In this document: positions 16,655 through 25,936 of the stretch, one piece after another
Layout: each line of letters begins with the position of its first letter
How positions within the stretch are numbered: position 1 is the first letter of the stretch
Assembly: GCA_021811565.1 (NCBI GenBank)
Contig: JAJZOL010000058.1
Span: 1-48,531, forward strand
Origin: a bacterium
GTDB taxonomy: Bacteria > Armatimonadota > Chthonomonadetes > Chthonomonadales > CAJBBX01
DNA: 48,531 nt
Direction of reading: 5' to 3'
The notes under the pieces: generated by a model
The model's input: only the letters and a program-made list of their open reading frames with translations
Told to the model about the DNA's origin: nothing
Databases searched by the model: none
Position numbers and translations under genes: made by a program

Positions 16655-17638
16655 ATGAGTGGAGGGATGAGATTAAACAATTCCGTTTTGGCGGAATATG
16701 AAGCCGTCAAAACCGGTTGCGCATGGATTGAGCGAAGGGACAGAGGCGTACTCGTCGTTACCGGGGAGGATCGCCTCTCTTGGCTTCAATCGCTATTAAG
16801 CAATGACATTCGTTCGCGAAACACCTCTTGTGATGCGATCCCTGCGTTCCTATTGAATCCCTCCGGTCATATTTTAGCGGACATCAATGTTGTGTTGCGC
16901 ACGGATGATGCGATTCTAGATATTCCGCGCATCGTCCTGGATCGCACTCTTAAATATCTGAATCGATACATTATAGAGGAGCGCGTTCAGGTAACCGATC
17001 AAAGTGGCAACCTTTTTGTTTTCACTCTTTTAGGCGCCTCGACGTGTGAGAAAATCACCTCTCAATGCACCATGGGGAATTCATGCATCGTGTCTTCGGA
17101 TCATACAGGATATGGCCAGTATGATATTTACATTCCGGCAGATCTGACGCTAAATTGTTTTCAACTCTTGGAGAAAGCCAATATACGGCAAGTCTCGGAC
17201 CAAGCGGCGGATATTTTGCGAATCGAAGCGGGTTTGCCGAAATACGGTGTGGATATGGATGAATACACTCTCGCTCCTGAATGTGACACTATCAATCGGA
17301 GAATCTCCCTGACAAAGGGATGCTACCCCGGACAGGAAGTGGTGGCGCGGATTGTTTCCAGGGGGCATGTGAACCGATCTCTCTGCGGATTCCGGATCGA
17401 TTCCCCTTCAATCCCTTCTTCTCGCACGAAACTTTATTTTAGAGAGGGGGATTCCACGGTGGAAGCCGGATGGATAACAAGTGCGGTTTATTCTCCGTCG
17501 ATGGATTCGATGATCGCTTTGGGATATGTTCGCAGGGAATATTTCTCTGAAGGGTTGCGTCTGGTCTCCTCCGATGAAGAGCTGAGCGTCGAAGCCACCG
17601 TCGCTCGACTTCCATTTCTCGTCTCGAACGCGCAATAA
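16655..17638 (+). CDS. ygfZ: YgfZ/GcvT-family folate-binding protein
   Basis: 327 residues with the tripartite aminomethyltransferase fold used by YgfZ/IBA57, which helps maintain certain Fe-S enzymes through tetrahydrofolate. The signature KGCYPGQEVVARIVSRGHVNR begins near residue 221 and carries the conserved Cys. The N-terminus has the GcvT-type GEDRLSWLQSLLSNDI and LNPSGHILADINVV. Alternative starts are ATG16655 and ATG16667; GGAGGG lies immediately before 16667, too close for it, so I keep 16655. The stop is 76 bases before the Fe-S enzyme IlvD, which could be a client, though ilvD has its own promoter. Confidence 0.85.
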   Translation: MSGGMRLNNSVLAEYEAVKTGCAWIERRDRGVLVVTGEDRLSWLQSLLSNDIRSRNTSCDAIPAFLLNPSGHILADINVVLRTDDAILDIPRIVLDRTLKYLNRYIIEERVQVTDQSGNLFVFTLLGASTCEKITSQCTMGNSCIVSSDHTGYGQYDIYIPADLTLNCFQLLEKANIRQVSDQAADILRIEAGLPKYGVDMDEYTLAPECDTINRRISLTKGCYPGQEVVARIVSRGHVNRSLCGFRIDSPSIPSSRTKLYFREGDSTVEAGWITSAVYSPSMDSMIALGYVRREYFSEGLRLVSSDEELSVEATVARLPFLVSNAQ

Positions 17639-17660
17639 ACGTTCATCCGCAATTCGAACC

Positions 17661-17669
17661 TGATATAAT
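17661..17669 (+). promoter_or_regulatory. extended -10 promoter of ilvD
   Basis: TGATATAAT: perfect TATAAT at 17664-17669 with an upstream TG plus one base. No good -35 is visible. It is 46 bases before the ilvD ATG and just after the ygfZ stop. Confidence 0.5.
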
Positions 17670-17714
17670 TAAAAGAATAGATGCAGTTCGATACTATCAT
17701 AGGAGGTGGTTTCA

Positions 17715-19382
17715 ATGCGTTCCGATACCATTAAGAAGGGATACGATCGCGCAGGGCACCGAGGATTGCTGAAAGCGACCGGAGTGACCGATGCGGATAT
17801 GAAAAAGCCGTTTATTGGCATAGCAAACTCTTATACGGATATCGTCCCCGGACATATCCATTTGAACAAGTTCGCCGAGGTGGTGAAAGCCGCCGTCAGG
17901 GAGGCGGGTGGAGTTCCATTCGAATTCAACACCATCGCGGTGGATGATGGCATTGCCATGGGGCATCTGGGGATGCGCTATTCATTGCCAAGTCGGGAGC
18001 TAATAGCGGACGCCGTGGAGACCATGGCGACGGCGCACTGCTTTGACGCTCTTATCTGCATTCCCAACTGCGATAAAATCACTCCCGGCATGCTTATGGC
18101 GGCGGTGAGAGTGAACATCCCAACCATTTTCATCAGTGGCGGCCCTATGCGTGCAGGCGTTCTGCCGGATGGCACGAAAACAGATCTCATCACAATATTT
18201 GAGGGAGTGGGCAAACTCCAATCCGGCGAGATAACCCCCGAGCAATTAAAAGCCTTGGAGGATATCTCCTGCCCGGGATGCGGTTCTTGCTCAGGCATGT
18301 TCACAGCCAATTCCATGAACTGTCTCATGGAGGCTATCGGCTTGGCGTTACCCGGCAACGGAACCACGCTCGCAGCCGACCCGGCGAGAAAAGAGTTGGC
18401 GCGTGCGGCTGCGCGGCAGATAATGGTTCTTCTTGAAAAGGATATCAAGCCTCGCGACATCGTCACACCCGAAGCGATAGATAACGCTTTTGCGCTGGAT
18501 ATGGCGATGGGGGGCTCCACGAACACTGTCTTGCACACGTTCGCCTTGGCGAAGGAGGCTGGAATTGATTATCCGCTCGCTCGTTTGAACGAAGTGTCCG
18601 CTCGGGTGCCGTGCATATGCAAGGTGGCTCCGTCACGATCGGATGTGCACATTGAGGATGTACACACTGCAGGGGGAGTGAGCGCCATTCTGAAAGAGCT
18701 TTCAAAGAAAGCCGGAGTACTGCATACGAAAACGATCACGGTTACAGGGAAAACCTTGGGAGAGAACGTGATGGATGCGAAAGCGCCGGACGGTAACGTC
18801 ATCCGAACGGTGGAGGACCCCTTTACGACGGATGGAGGTTTGGCGGTGCTATTCGGCAATTTGGCGCCTGATGGATCCATCGTCAAATCTGCGGGGGTCG
18901 CACCGGAGTGTTTCACCTTCGAGGGAGAAGCCGTTGTCTACGAATCGCAGGATGAATGTCTCGCCGCATTGGATCGTCGCGAAGTGAAGCCTGGGCATGT
19001 GGTTGTGATTCGGTACGAAGGACCCAGAGGCGGTCCTGGCATGCCTGAAATGCTCTCCCCGACCTCCATGATCAAAGGACAAGGGCTTGGAACCAAGGTG
19101 GCTTTGATAACGGATGGTCGTTTCAGCGGGGGCACAGCAGGTACCTGCATCGGGCATATCAGCCCTGAGGCAGCTGAAGGCGGGCCGATCGCGTTGGTGC
19201 GCAATGGTGACCGCATCCTCATAGACATACCCAATCGCACGATTACACTGAAAGTTCCAGATGAGGAGTTGGAGCGTCGTCGCAAGGAATGGGTCAAACC
19301 GGCGCTTAAAATAACCACGGGATGGTTGGGCCGCTATAGCCGAATGGTGACCAGCGCCAATAAAGGCGCGGTTCTCGAATGA
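17715..19382 (+). CDS. ilvD: dihydroxy-acid dehydratase
   Basis: Cytoplasmic Fe-S enzyme that dehydrates 2,3-dihydroxy-isovalerate and -methylvalerate to the 2-keto acids, the third common step of valine and isoleucine synthesis. It starts at ATG17715 with AGGAGGT at 17701-17707, giving 555 residues, the usual length. Cluster and active-site motifs are [10 protein letters not shown] (Cys119) and [11 protein letters not shown] (Cys186, 189, 192), then [20 protein letters not shown] and [21 protein letters not shown]. The [14 protein letters not shown] block lacks the extra Cys of the [2Fe-2S] type, so the oxygen-sensitive [4Fe-4S]-like class is more likely. No other ilv gene is nearby. Confidence 0.96.
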   Translation: MRSDTIKKGYDRAGHRGLLKATGVTDADMKKPFIGIANSYTDIVPGHIHLNKFAEVVKAAVREAGGVPFEFNTIAVDDGIAMGHLGMRYSLPSRELIADAVETMATAHCFDALICIPNCDKITPGMLMAAVRVNIPTIFISGGPMRAGVLPDGTKTDLITIFEGVGKLQSGEITPEQLKALEDISCPGCGSCSGMFTANSMNCLMEAIGLALPGNGTTLAADPARKELARAAARQIMVLLEKDIKPRDIVTPEAIDNAFALDMAMGGSTNTVLHTFALAKEAGIDYPLARLNEVSARVPCICKVAPSRSDVHIEDVHTAGGVSAILKELSKKAGVLHTKTITVTGKTLGENVMDAKAPDGNVIRTVEDPFTTDGGLAVLFGNLAPDGSIVKSAGVAPECFTFEGEAVVYESQDECLAALDRREVKPGHVVVIRYEGPRGGPGMPEMLSPTSMIKGQGLGTKVALITDGRFSGGTAGTCIGHISPEAAEGGPIALVRNGDRILIDIPNRTITLKVPDEELERRRKEWVKPALKITTGWLGRYSRMVTSANKGAVLE

Positions 19383-19389
19383 CTGAGAG

Positions 19390-19430
19390 ATGCGGAGGGA
19401 TATATACTAAAGGATGTATCCCTCCCGCAT
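19390..19430 (+). terminator. hairpin after ilvD
   Basis: ATGCGGAGGGATA (from 19390) pairs with TATCCCTCCCGCAT (19417-19430) with a single bulged G and a 14-nt loop. It begins 7 bases after the ilvD stop and ends 29 bases before the rhamnosidase ATG. The U-run is weak. Confidence 0.5.
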
Positions 19431-19459
19431 TTAACAACATGGCTTAAGAGGAGGCTGGA

Positions 19460-21862
19460 ATGCGCTTACAGTTGTCAGATGACCCATATGAAAAGGGACC
19501 TGAACCCAACTGGGGGAAAAGAGGGGTATGGAGAGCGCGATGGGTGGCTCACCCGAATCTTCCCGAAACGCCTTTCGTGACGGCGTATCGCCTGAAATTT
19601 TATTTGCCTCAAGACGAAACAATTCGTTTTCACGTTACCGCTGACGAGCGGTACCTGCTTTTTCTGGATGGCGATCAAATCGGACGCGGAAGCGAACGCG
19701 GCGACGCGCTTCATTGGTTTTACGAAACCTATGAAGCGCCACTGAAAGCGGGGGATCATCTCATACTCGCCAAGGTTTGGTCCTTGGGGGAAGGAGCCGC
19801 GTTCGCCCAGATGTCTCTTTTCCCCGGTTTTCTTCTTTCACCTCAGGAGGCGCAATTCTTCCCGCTTCTAGCCACCGGCGAGGCTCCGTGGGAGGCGATT
19901 ATTCTTTCCGGGTATGAATTCATTGACCCCATTTCAGCGTGGGGAACCGGAAAGAACCTGTTTCTTCGCGGTGAATCCATGAATTGGGATGCGGAAAAAG
20001 GGTTGGGAGAAGGATGGCTGCCCGTGAAGCTTTTGGATTATGGGGCGAACGCCAATACACGGAATGAAACCGCTCCCACACACATGTTGTTGCCTGGCAT
20101 CCTGCCTCCAATGCTGGAAAGGGATATCCTTACCGGTATAATACGCCATGTTTCAAAACTGGATTCGTTCGAAACACACGCCATACCCGTCCGTTCAACG
20201 GATAATATCGCAGCAGAGGTGGAAGCCTGGGGAAATCTGATTATAGGGAACTCTCCTCTTGTTATTCCCCCTCATACAAAACGCCGAGTGATCTGGGATC
20301 TACAAAACTATTACTGCGCCTACCCCGATATCGTCGTGTCGAGAGGTGCTGGCGCGACCGTGCGAATTCACTGGCAGGAATCCCTTTATGAAAAGCACGG
20401 AGAGCCTCACAAGGGCGACAGGGATGAAATCGAAGGGAAATATTTCCTCACCGTGTGGCACTATACGGATGGCGTGGGGGATACCTTCAGACCGGATGGT
20501 GGTGCAAACCGGTGTTTCACAACTCTGTGGTGGCAGGCGGGCAGGTATGTCGAGATATGCGTCGAGACGAAATCCCAGGAGTTGTGCTTCGAATCATTGA
20601 AGTTGAGGGAAACGAGATATCCTTTGGAATTGGAGAGCCGATTCGATTCCTCCGACCCCGAATTAGGGGATATCACTCCAATTGCGTTTCGCGCCCTGCA
20701 GATGTGCAGCCATGAAACCTACATGGATTGTCCCTTTTACGAACAACTGATGTATGTCGGCGACACTCGTTTGGAGGCGTTGACCACCTATATGGTCACG
20801 CATGACAGTCGACTTCCTCGCAAGGCTTTGAGGATGTTTGATGCGTCCCGTTTACTCTCCGGGCTCACGCAATCCCGATATCCATCCCGTGTTCGACAGA
20901 TCATTCCGCCGTTTTCGCTTTGGTGGGTGGCGATGGTTAAGGATTATCTCCTGTATCGAGGCGAACCGGATTTTATCGCCACGTTGATGCCAGGCGTTCG
21001 AGGCGTGATGGACTATTTTCTCTCACTGAGAAATACCGAGGGTTTGGTGAAGGCCCCGAACGGCTGGAATTACATGGATTGGGCTCCCGAGTGGAACTCC
21101 GGAGTGCCGCCGGACGGACTTGATGGGGTAAGCGGAGTGATCAACTGGCAGTTCGCGTATGTTTTGCGAATGGTTTCCGAATTGGAGGGTTGGTTTGGCG
21201 AAAGGGAGTTGCAGCAACGCGCTGTTCGACTATCCAAAGAAATTGCATCCGCCATTCACTCGGCTTTTTGGGATGAGCGCCGGGGGATGTATGCGGATGA
21301 TCAGGGGAAGAATCATTTTTCCGAGCATACACAGTGCCTCGCAATTTTGAGTGATTTGCCGGATGCTAAAACATTGGAAAGAGTGACACAGGGGCTTCTT
21401 ACAGCCCAGGATTTAACGCGAACCACCATTTACTTCAGTCACTATCTTCTCGAAGCGTTTTACGCCATAAATCGACCGGATAGGCTGCTCAATCGTTTGG
21501 ATCAGTGGAAGGCATTGAAGCGATTCGGATTGAAAACCACCATCGAACATCCCGAACCATCTCGTTCGGACTGTCATGCCTGGGGGGCGCACCCGATATT
21601 TCATTTTCATAGTTCATTGCTCGGAGTTCGTCCGGAATCTCCCGGATTCGCAAGAGTGCGCGTCGCCCCGCAAATGGGCTCTCTTGAATGTTTGAGCGGC
21701 TCGATCCCACATCCCAAAGGGGAGATAAATGTGGATTTACGTAAGCAAGAGAATGTATTGAATGCGAACATCACCCTGCCGAAAGAGGTTACGGGGGTAT
21801 TCATATATAACGGAAAGATGTATGATCTATCGGATGGTCTTACAAAATTATGTGTTTTATAA
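19460..21862 (+). CDS. GH78-type alpha-L-rhamnosidase
   Basis: 800 residues from ATG19460, with AGAGGAGG 5 nt upstream. The N-terminal region is beta-rich (YRLKFYLPQDETIRFHVTAD, then ERYLLFLDGDQIGRGSERGD, the carbohydrate-binding-like domain of this family). The central (alpha/alpha)6 barrel includes MDCPFYEQLMYVGDTRLEAL and APNGWNYMDWAPEWNSG, which carry the acidic residues expected for inverting hydrolysis, and ends with SDCHAWGAHPIFHFHSSLLG. A C-terminal beta domain follows. No signal peptide is visible, so it may act in the cytoplasm on imported rhamnosides. The exact substrate is not determined. It appears to be a single-gene unit between two hairpins. Confidence 0.85.
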   Translation: MRLQLSDDPYEKGPEPNWGKRGVWRARWVAHPNLPETPFVTAYRLKFYLPQDETIRFHVTADERYLLFLDGDQIGRGSERGDALHWFYETYEAPLKAGDHLILAKVWSLGEGAAFAQMSLFPGFLLSPQEAQFFPLLATGEAPWEAIILSGYEFIDPISAWGTGKNLFLRGESMNWDAEKGLGEGWLPVKLLDYGANANTRNETAPTHMLLPGILPPMLERDILTGIIRHVSKLDSFETHAIPVRSTDNIAAEVEAWGNLIIGNSPLVIPPHTKRRVIWDLQNYYCAYPDIVVSRGAGATVRIHWQESLYEKHGEPHKGDRDEIEGKYFLTVWHYTDGVGDTFRPDGGANRCFTTLWWQAGRYVEICVETKSQELCFESLKLRETRYPLELESRFDSSDPELGDITPIAFRALQMCSHETYMDCPFYEQLMYVGDTRLEALTTYMVTHDSRLPRKALRMFDASRLLSGLTQSRYPSRVRQIIPPFSLWWVAMVKDYLLYRGEPDFIATLMPGVRGVMDYFLSLRNTEGLVKAPNGWNYMDWAPEWNSGVPPDGLDGVSGVINWQFAYVLRMVSELEGWFGERELQQRAVRLSKEIASAIHSAFWDERRGMYADDQGKNHFSEHTQCLAILSDLPDAKTLERVTQGLLTAQDLTRTTIYFSHYLLEAFYAINRPDRLLNRLDQWKALKRFGLKTTIEHPEPSRSDCHAWGAHPIFHFHSSLLGVRPESPGFARVRVAPQMGSLECLSGSIPHPKGEINVDLRKQENVLNANITLPKEVTGVFIYNGKMYDLSDGLTKLCVL

Positions 21863-21864
21863 AG

Positions 21865-21950
21865 AGGTAATTGCAAAATTCAGAAAATGAGGCTATTATC
21901 GCTCATTTCACGCTCGGCTAAATACCTTCAAACGAATTTTGCAATTACCT
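21865..21950. repeat. perfect 17-bp inverted repeat element after the rhamnosidase gene
   Basis: AGGTAATTGCAAAATTC (21865-21881) is inverted perfectly as GAATTTTGCAATTACCT (21934-21950). A second stem inside is formed by AAATGAG near 21885 and CTCATTT near 21902. It starts 2 bases after the stop codon. It lacks a U-run. Related arms occur at 1729-1816 and 3906-3921. It could be a miniature palindromic element that doubles as a transcript end. Confidence 0.65.
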
Positions 21951-22034
21951 GTAAATAATACATGAGGATGCGGTTGGGAAATTGGCGTCATTCCAGTGAT
22001 GCGAAAACTGGTTTCACATAAAAGGAGATGAAAG

Positions 22035-22646
22035 ATGGAGACGAAGATTTACACGCTGCCTGAACTCCCTTATTCTTATGAGGCGTTAGCACCGTTTCTT
22101 ACGGAGAACCAACTACGCTTACACCATGACAAGCATCATTCCGCTTATGTCAATGGCGCGAACGCAATCCTTCAAAGGATGGATAAAGCCAACAAAGAGA
22201 ACTCCGACCTTGATATGAAGGCCACATTGAAGGAACTCTCCTTTAACGTTGGGGGGCATCTGTTGCATTCGTTGTTCTGGGAGAACCTTGCGCCGACCGG
22301 GGAGTCTGGCGCACCGGAGGGGCTGATCGCAAGAACGATAGATGAGGAGTTCGGTTCGTTGGAGAGGTTAAAAAAACTTTTCACTCAGACCGCAGTGAGC
22401 GCTGAGGGGTCCGGATGGGCGGCTTTGACGTTTTGCAAAGCCACCAAGCGTCCTCTCATCATGCAGGTTGAAAAGCACAACGTCAATGTTTATCCGATGT
22501 TTCGAATATTGATGGTGTTGGATGTATGGGAGCACGCCTATTACGTCGATTATCGAAATGAGCGCGCGAAGTATGTGGAAGCTTTCTGGGGCAATGTGAA
22601 CTGGCGGGAGGTGAACCGACGACTTGAGGATGCCCTCGCCCATTGA
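22035..22646 (+). CDS. sod: Fe/Mn superoxide dismutase
   Basis: Converts superoxide to hydrogen peroxide and oxygen. There is no signal peptide, so it is cytoplasmic. It starts at ATG22035 with AAAGGAG 7 nt upstream and has 203 residues, normal length. Metal ligands are His30 ([13 protein letters not shown]), His78 ([13 protein letters not shown]), Asp163 and His167 ([12 protein letters not shown]). Fe versus Mn preference cannot be read safely; the [10 protein letters not shown] block recalls archaeal or tetrameric forms. It is convergent with the nitric oxide reductase gene, consistent with a shared reactive-species theme but not co-transcription. Confidence 0.96.
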   Translation: METKIYTLPELPYSYEALAPFLTENQLRLHHDKHHSAYVNGANAILQRMDKANKENSDLDMKATLKELSFNVGGHLLHSLFWENLAPTGESGAPEGLIARTIDEEFGSLERLKKLFTQTAVSAEGSGWAALTFCKATKRPLIMQVEKHNVNVYPMFRILMVLDVWEHAYYVDYRNERAKYVEAFWGNVNWREVNRRLEDALAH

Positions 22647-22655
22647 TTGAAAACC

Positions 22656-22690
22656 TCGGACGGATCTGGCATGGCGCGAGATCCGTCCGA
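22656..22690. terminator. bidirectional terminator between sod and qNOR
   Basis: TCGGACGGATCT (22656-22667) pairs perfectly with AGATCCGTCCGA (22679-22690), loop 11 nt. On the plus strand TTTGCTTTT follows, giving a good intrinsic terminator for sod. On the minus strand GGTTTTC follows, so it can also end the qNOR transcript. Confidence 0.8.
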
Positions 22691-22697
22691 TTTGCTT

Positions 22698-24998
22698 TTA
22701 ATCCGCAGGGGACGCCTTTACCTCGGCGGGTACGTCACGATGAAAATATGCAAGTGCCACCGCAATAAAGATTGGCAACGCACCTGCGATAATAAAGGTT
22801 AAATCTCCGATAATGCGCAGCCACTCAAGTGAGTGAAAGGTTCCGGACATAAGGTAAGTGATTTGCCGTGCATACCAGTAGCCATGAGTCATCGACGCCT
22901 TGAGTTGCAAGACTCCCGCCGGGAAGAGATCGAGCAGCACCATCAGGATCAGCCCAATGTTAGACCCCCAGAATCCGAGCCTGACGTATTTTTGCGAGCG
23001 TTCCCACGCTTTGTCACTTTGCATCGCTCTCATGCAAAACACCATGACCGCGATCGCCAATTCCCCGAAAACCCCGAATAGCGCCGCATGCGCGTGATTG
23101 GGCGTGAGATTGGTTCCGATCTCGAAATAGGAGATGATGGGAAGATTGATCAGGAACCCGAATATCCCGGCGCCCACAAAATTCCAGAACCCCACCGCCA
23201 TCAGGAAATAGATCGCCCACTTTTGCGATGCGGCGACGGGATTGATGAACTTGAAATTATCATCGCGCGAGAGGCGGATAAAATCCGATGCGTCAAGGGT
23301 GAGTAGGGTCAACGGTATGATCTCCATGGCGGAAAAACAGGCGGCGAGCCCCATGTTGAATGTGCTTTGACCGGTGAAATACCAGTGATGCCCCGTTCCG
23401 ACGATACCCGCTCCGAGGTAGAGAATCGCATCCAGGTAGACCACTCGGGTCGCCGTAAGGGTGCTGATTAATCCTAACTGGTTGAAGATGATCGCCACTA
23501 GAACCGTAGCGAACAGTTCAAAGAAACCTTCCACCCAAAGATGAATGATCCAGAAACGCCAGTTGTCTATCACGGCGTAATTCGTATGCGTTCCGTAAAA
23601 CATAGCGGGCAGGTAAAAAATCGGAATGGCAACCGCAGTGTAGAGAAACAGAGAGGCGAGTTCGCTTTTTTCAGGGTTTTTTATCGCTGGACGGAGGGCA
23701 CGAAACATGAGAAATATCCATCCTATTAAACCGACCGCCAGTAAAATCTGCCACAGCCTGCCTAATTCCAAGTATTCGGACCCCTGATCTCCCAACCAGA
23801 ACCATAAATGGCCTAACAGGTTGTTGATTCCTAAATACTCGCCGAGAAAACTGCCCAAAACCACGATAAGCAGGGCGGCGAATAATATATTGACTCCCAG
23901 TTTCTGTTTAGGCGGATCGCCGCCTCCCACTCGCGCCGCAAGAAACAATCCTCCCGCCACCCACGCCGTTGCGATCCAAAAAATCGCCATCTGCAAATGC
24001 CAAGTGCGAAGAATCGTCCATGGGAGTAATTTAGCCAGATCAAATCCGTAAAAACTGCCCGATTCCACTCTGAAATGAGCCAATGCCCCACCGAGAAACA
24101 CTTGAACCAGGAACAGAGCGGCGACAATCAGGAAATATTTGCCTGTCGCTCGTTGACTTGGAGTGAGTTTCCACGGCTCCGCTCTCTCCGGATGCGTGAG
24201 TGTGGAATGATCCCCCTTCCAGCCCAGATAATCGAACTTTCCCACCGCGAAAAGAACGCCACCCAGCCCTACCAGAAAAGTAATAAGGCTTAATGCGCTC
24301 CACAGATAGGTTGAAACGTTCGGAGTGTTGTCGACCAGCGGTTCATAGGGCCAGTTGTTGGTGTACGAGTAATCCTCTCCAGGTCGATTTGCAACCGTCG
24401 CCCACGCCGCCCAAGCGAAAAAGGATACAAGGTCTTGTACATCGAGATCGTTGGGGATATACTTGGGCGCCAATCCCGGAGCCGGCTGAGAGCCATCAAA
24501 AAAACGCCGCCATTTGACCTGCTCGAACTGATACGCGGTAACTTCCGGCGCAGTGAAGGTAAGTTGATGAAGAGTTGCATCGTATCGGTTTCGCTTGATG
24601 GAACTCTTCAATGTTCCGTCAACCCCGGCAAGTTCCAAGGGGGTAAGGGTATCGAGCGGCTTTCCGTAATCGCTCTGAGCGAGTGCGTCTTGATAGATCA
24701 AGGCTTCATCATGCAAGTAGGCTGCGGAGAAATCAGGGCCAAGATACGCTCCGTGTCCCCAAAGGGTGCCGTAATCCATCAGGTCGTATTTGAAGAAAAC
24801 GCTCTCTCCATGCAATATTTGCGCTTTTGTAAAGAGAACCTTGCCGCTTTGGTCCACGACGGAATCCGGGATTGGGGGGGCATTGGTGTATGTGAGGATC
24901 GTGACAGCGATTAGCAGTGAAAAACCGATGATCATTACGAGTATGATGGAATGACGCCACCATGGGGAAAGTCGAGGATGCGAGGTTTGCACCGCCAT
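22698..24998 (-). CDS. norZ: quinol-dependent nitric oxide reductase (qNOR)
   Basis: Single-subunit membrane enzyme that reduces NO to N2O with quinol electrons. It starts at ATG24998 with GGAGGTG just upstream and has 766 residues. After a first helix, the extra N-terminal domain typical of qNOR appears (GKVLFTKAQILHGESVFFKY, DYGTLWGHGAYLGPDFSAAYLH). About 13 further helices carry the haem-copper core: HLWVEGFFELFATV near 485, VGTGHHWYFTG, and NHAHAALFGVFGELAIAV near 634. The Glu in WVEGFFE is consistent with the NOR-specific non-haem iron site. It functions in detoxification or denitrification. It is divergent from the nuo operon. Confidence 0.95.
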   Translation of the reverse strand: MAVQTSHPRLSPWWRHSIILVMIIGFSLLIAVTILTYTNAPPIPDSVVDQSGKVLFTKAQILHGESVFFKYDLMDYGTLWGHGAYLGPDFSAAYLHDEALIYQDALAQSDYGKPLDTLTPLELAGVDGTLKSSIKRNRYDATLHQLTFTAPEVTAYQFEQVKWRRFFDGSQPAPGLAPKYIPNDLDVQDLVSFFAWAAWATVANRPGEDYSYTNNWPYEPLVDNTPNVSTYLWSALSLITFLVGLGGVLFAVGKFDYLGWKGDHSTLTHPERAEPWKLTPSQRATGKYFLIVAALFLVQVFLGGALAHFRVESGSFYGFDLAKLLPWTILRTWHLQMAIFWIATAWVAGGLFLAARVGGGDPPKQKLGVNILFAALLIVVLGSFLGEYLGINNLLGHLWFWLGDQGSEYLELGRLWQILLAVGLIGWIFLMFRALRPAIKNPEKSELASLFLYTAVAIPIFYLPAMFYGTHTNYAVIDNWRFWIIHLWVEGFFELFATVLVAIIFNQLGLISTLTATRVVYLDAILYLGAGIVGTGHHWYFTGQSTFNMGLAACFSAMEIIPLTLLTLDASDFIRLSRDDNFKFINPVAASQKWAIYFLMAVGFWNFVGAGIFGFLINLPIISYFEIGTNLTPNHAHAALFGVFGELAIAVMVFCMRAMQSDKAWERSQKYVRLGFWGSNIGLILMVLLDLFPAGVLQLKASMTHGYWYARQITYLMSGTFHSLEWLRIIGDLTFIIAGALPIFIAVALAYFHRDVPAEVKASPAD

Positions 24999-25029
24999 AA
25001 TTCACCTCCATTGGCTTATATGATAGTTG

Positions 25030-25042
25030 ATGCAATGTGCAT
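25030..25042. promoter_or_regulatory. ATGCA-N3-TGCAT palindrome upstream of qNOR
   Basis: A perfect 5+5 bp dyad 32-44 bases upstream of the qNOR ATG, next to a possible -10 (TATCAT on the minus strand). The half-sites recall NsrR-type NO sensors but the spacing differs from their usual long site. The rest of the 25000-25397 gap is AT-rich with no gene; TATACT at 25288-25293 is a weak candidate nuo -10. Confidence 0.3.
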
Positions 25043-25397
25043 TTTGGATACGGGAATGGATCGCATTGATACAGACAGGCATAACGCCGCCCTAATCACT
25101 ACGACAGGATGATGTCAGTAATCGTGATATACATTTGTTTTCATTGTACAAGCATATTAAGAAAATAGCAACATTAAATAACTCGTTTCGCCCTTGCATT
25201 GGCTCGTAAAGTGCGATGTTGGCACCAATTGCTTCTCCGTAAGTGAAATCCATTCCGAAGATGGTAATGAGAGAAAAAAAAGTTTCGTATACTTAAAAAG
25301 TTGGATGTAGGATTTTTTGGGGTACCATATATACAACTTGATCGTTTAAGAGCCTGCGATTGTGATAAACTTCACAACCGCATTTTTCGGAGATGAA

Positions 25398-25925
25398 ATG
25401 CTAGGGTCATATATTCCTCTGCTTGTCATGCTCATTGTGGCGTCTTTGCTCGGCATAGGTATGGTGGGAGCCTCGTTTTTTCTCGGTCCAAAAAGAGCCA
25501 CCACATATAAATCCTCTCCCTATGAATGCGGGATGACTCCCGTTGGGGATGCCAGAGAGCGTTTTCCCGTTCAATTTTATCTGATCGCCATGCTCTTCAT
25601 CATATTTGATATCGAAACCATCTTTCTCTATCCCTGGGCGGTTACTTTCCGAATGCCGGGTAACACACAGGCTTATAAGTTTTTTCTGTTAGGAGAGATG
25701 GGCGTTTTCGTGCTGATCCTGTTTGTCGGCTACTTTTACATCATCGGCAAGAAGGTGCTTGATTGGAGCGCGGATCAGGAGAAGATCATCGAGAGCGAGG
25801 ACCTGTCCATTCTAAAGCCCAGACCCTCAATTCGATTTGGCAACGAGGATAGCGGTCCCGTTCAACTCTCCGCGAAGGTTACTGAGAAAGATAAGGTAAC
25901 CGCTTTTTCCGGCGGTAACAAATAG
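25398..25925 (+). CDS. nuoA: NADH-quinone oxidoreductase subunit A
   Basis: Three-helix membrane subunit of complex I that helps shape the quinone entry region. I start at ATG25398, which has GGAG 5 nt upstream, giving 175 residues. The upstream in-frame GTG has no SD. The core is intact: helix 1, the matrix loop YKSSPYECGMTPVGDARERF with the conserved Cys, and FYLIAMLFIIFDIETIFLYPWAV with the conserved acidic residues in helix 2. The protein then has about 50 extra hydrophilic residues (WSADQEKIIESEDL to FSGGNK), beyond the usual 120-140 length. The next gene is nuoC, 11 nt away; nuoB is absent from its canonical place. Confidence 0.93.
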   Translation: MLGSYIPLLVMLIVASLLGIGMVGASFFLGPKRATTYKSSPYECGMTPVGDARERFPVQFYLIAMLFIIFDIETIFLYPWAVTFRMPGNTQAYKFFLLGEMGVFVLILFVGYFYIIGKKVLDWSADQEKIIESEDLSILKPRPSIRFGNEDSGPVQLSAKVTEKDKVTAFSGGNK

Positions 25926-25936
25926 GAGCTTTAGTG

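Noticed and set aside
17978-18538. 186-codon minus-strand open frame opposite ilvD
   Set aside because: Shadow of a conserved gene, with no independent evidence of coding.
25926-25936. Possibility that nuoB is present as a frameshifted remnant between nuoA and nuoC
   Set aside because: Only 11 nt separate the genes, and no CC-containing NuoB motif appears in any frame around them.
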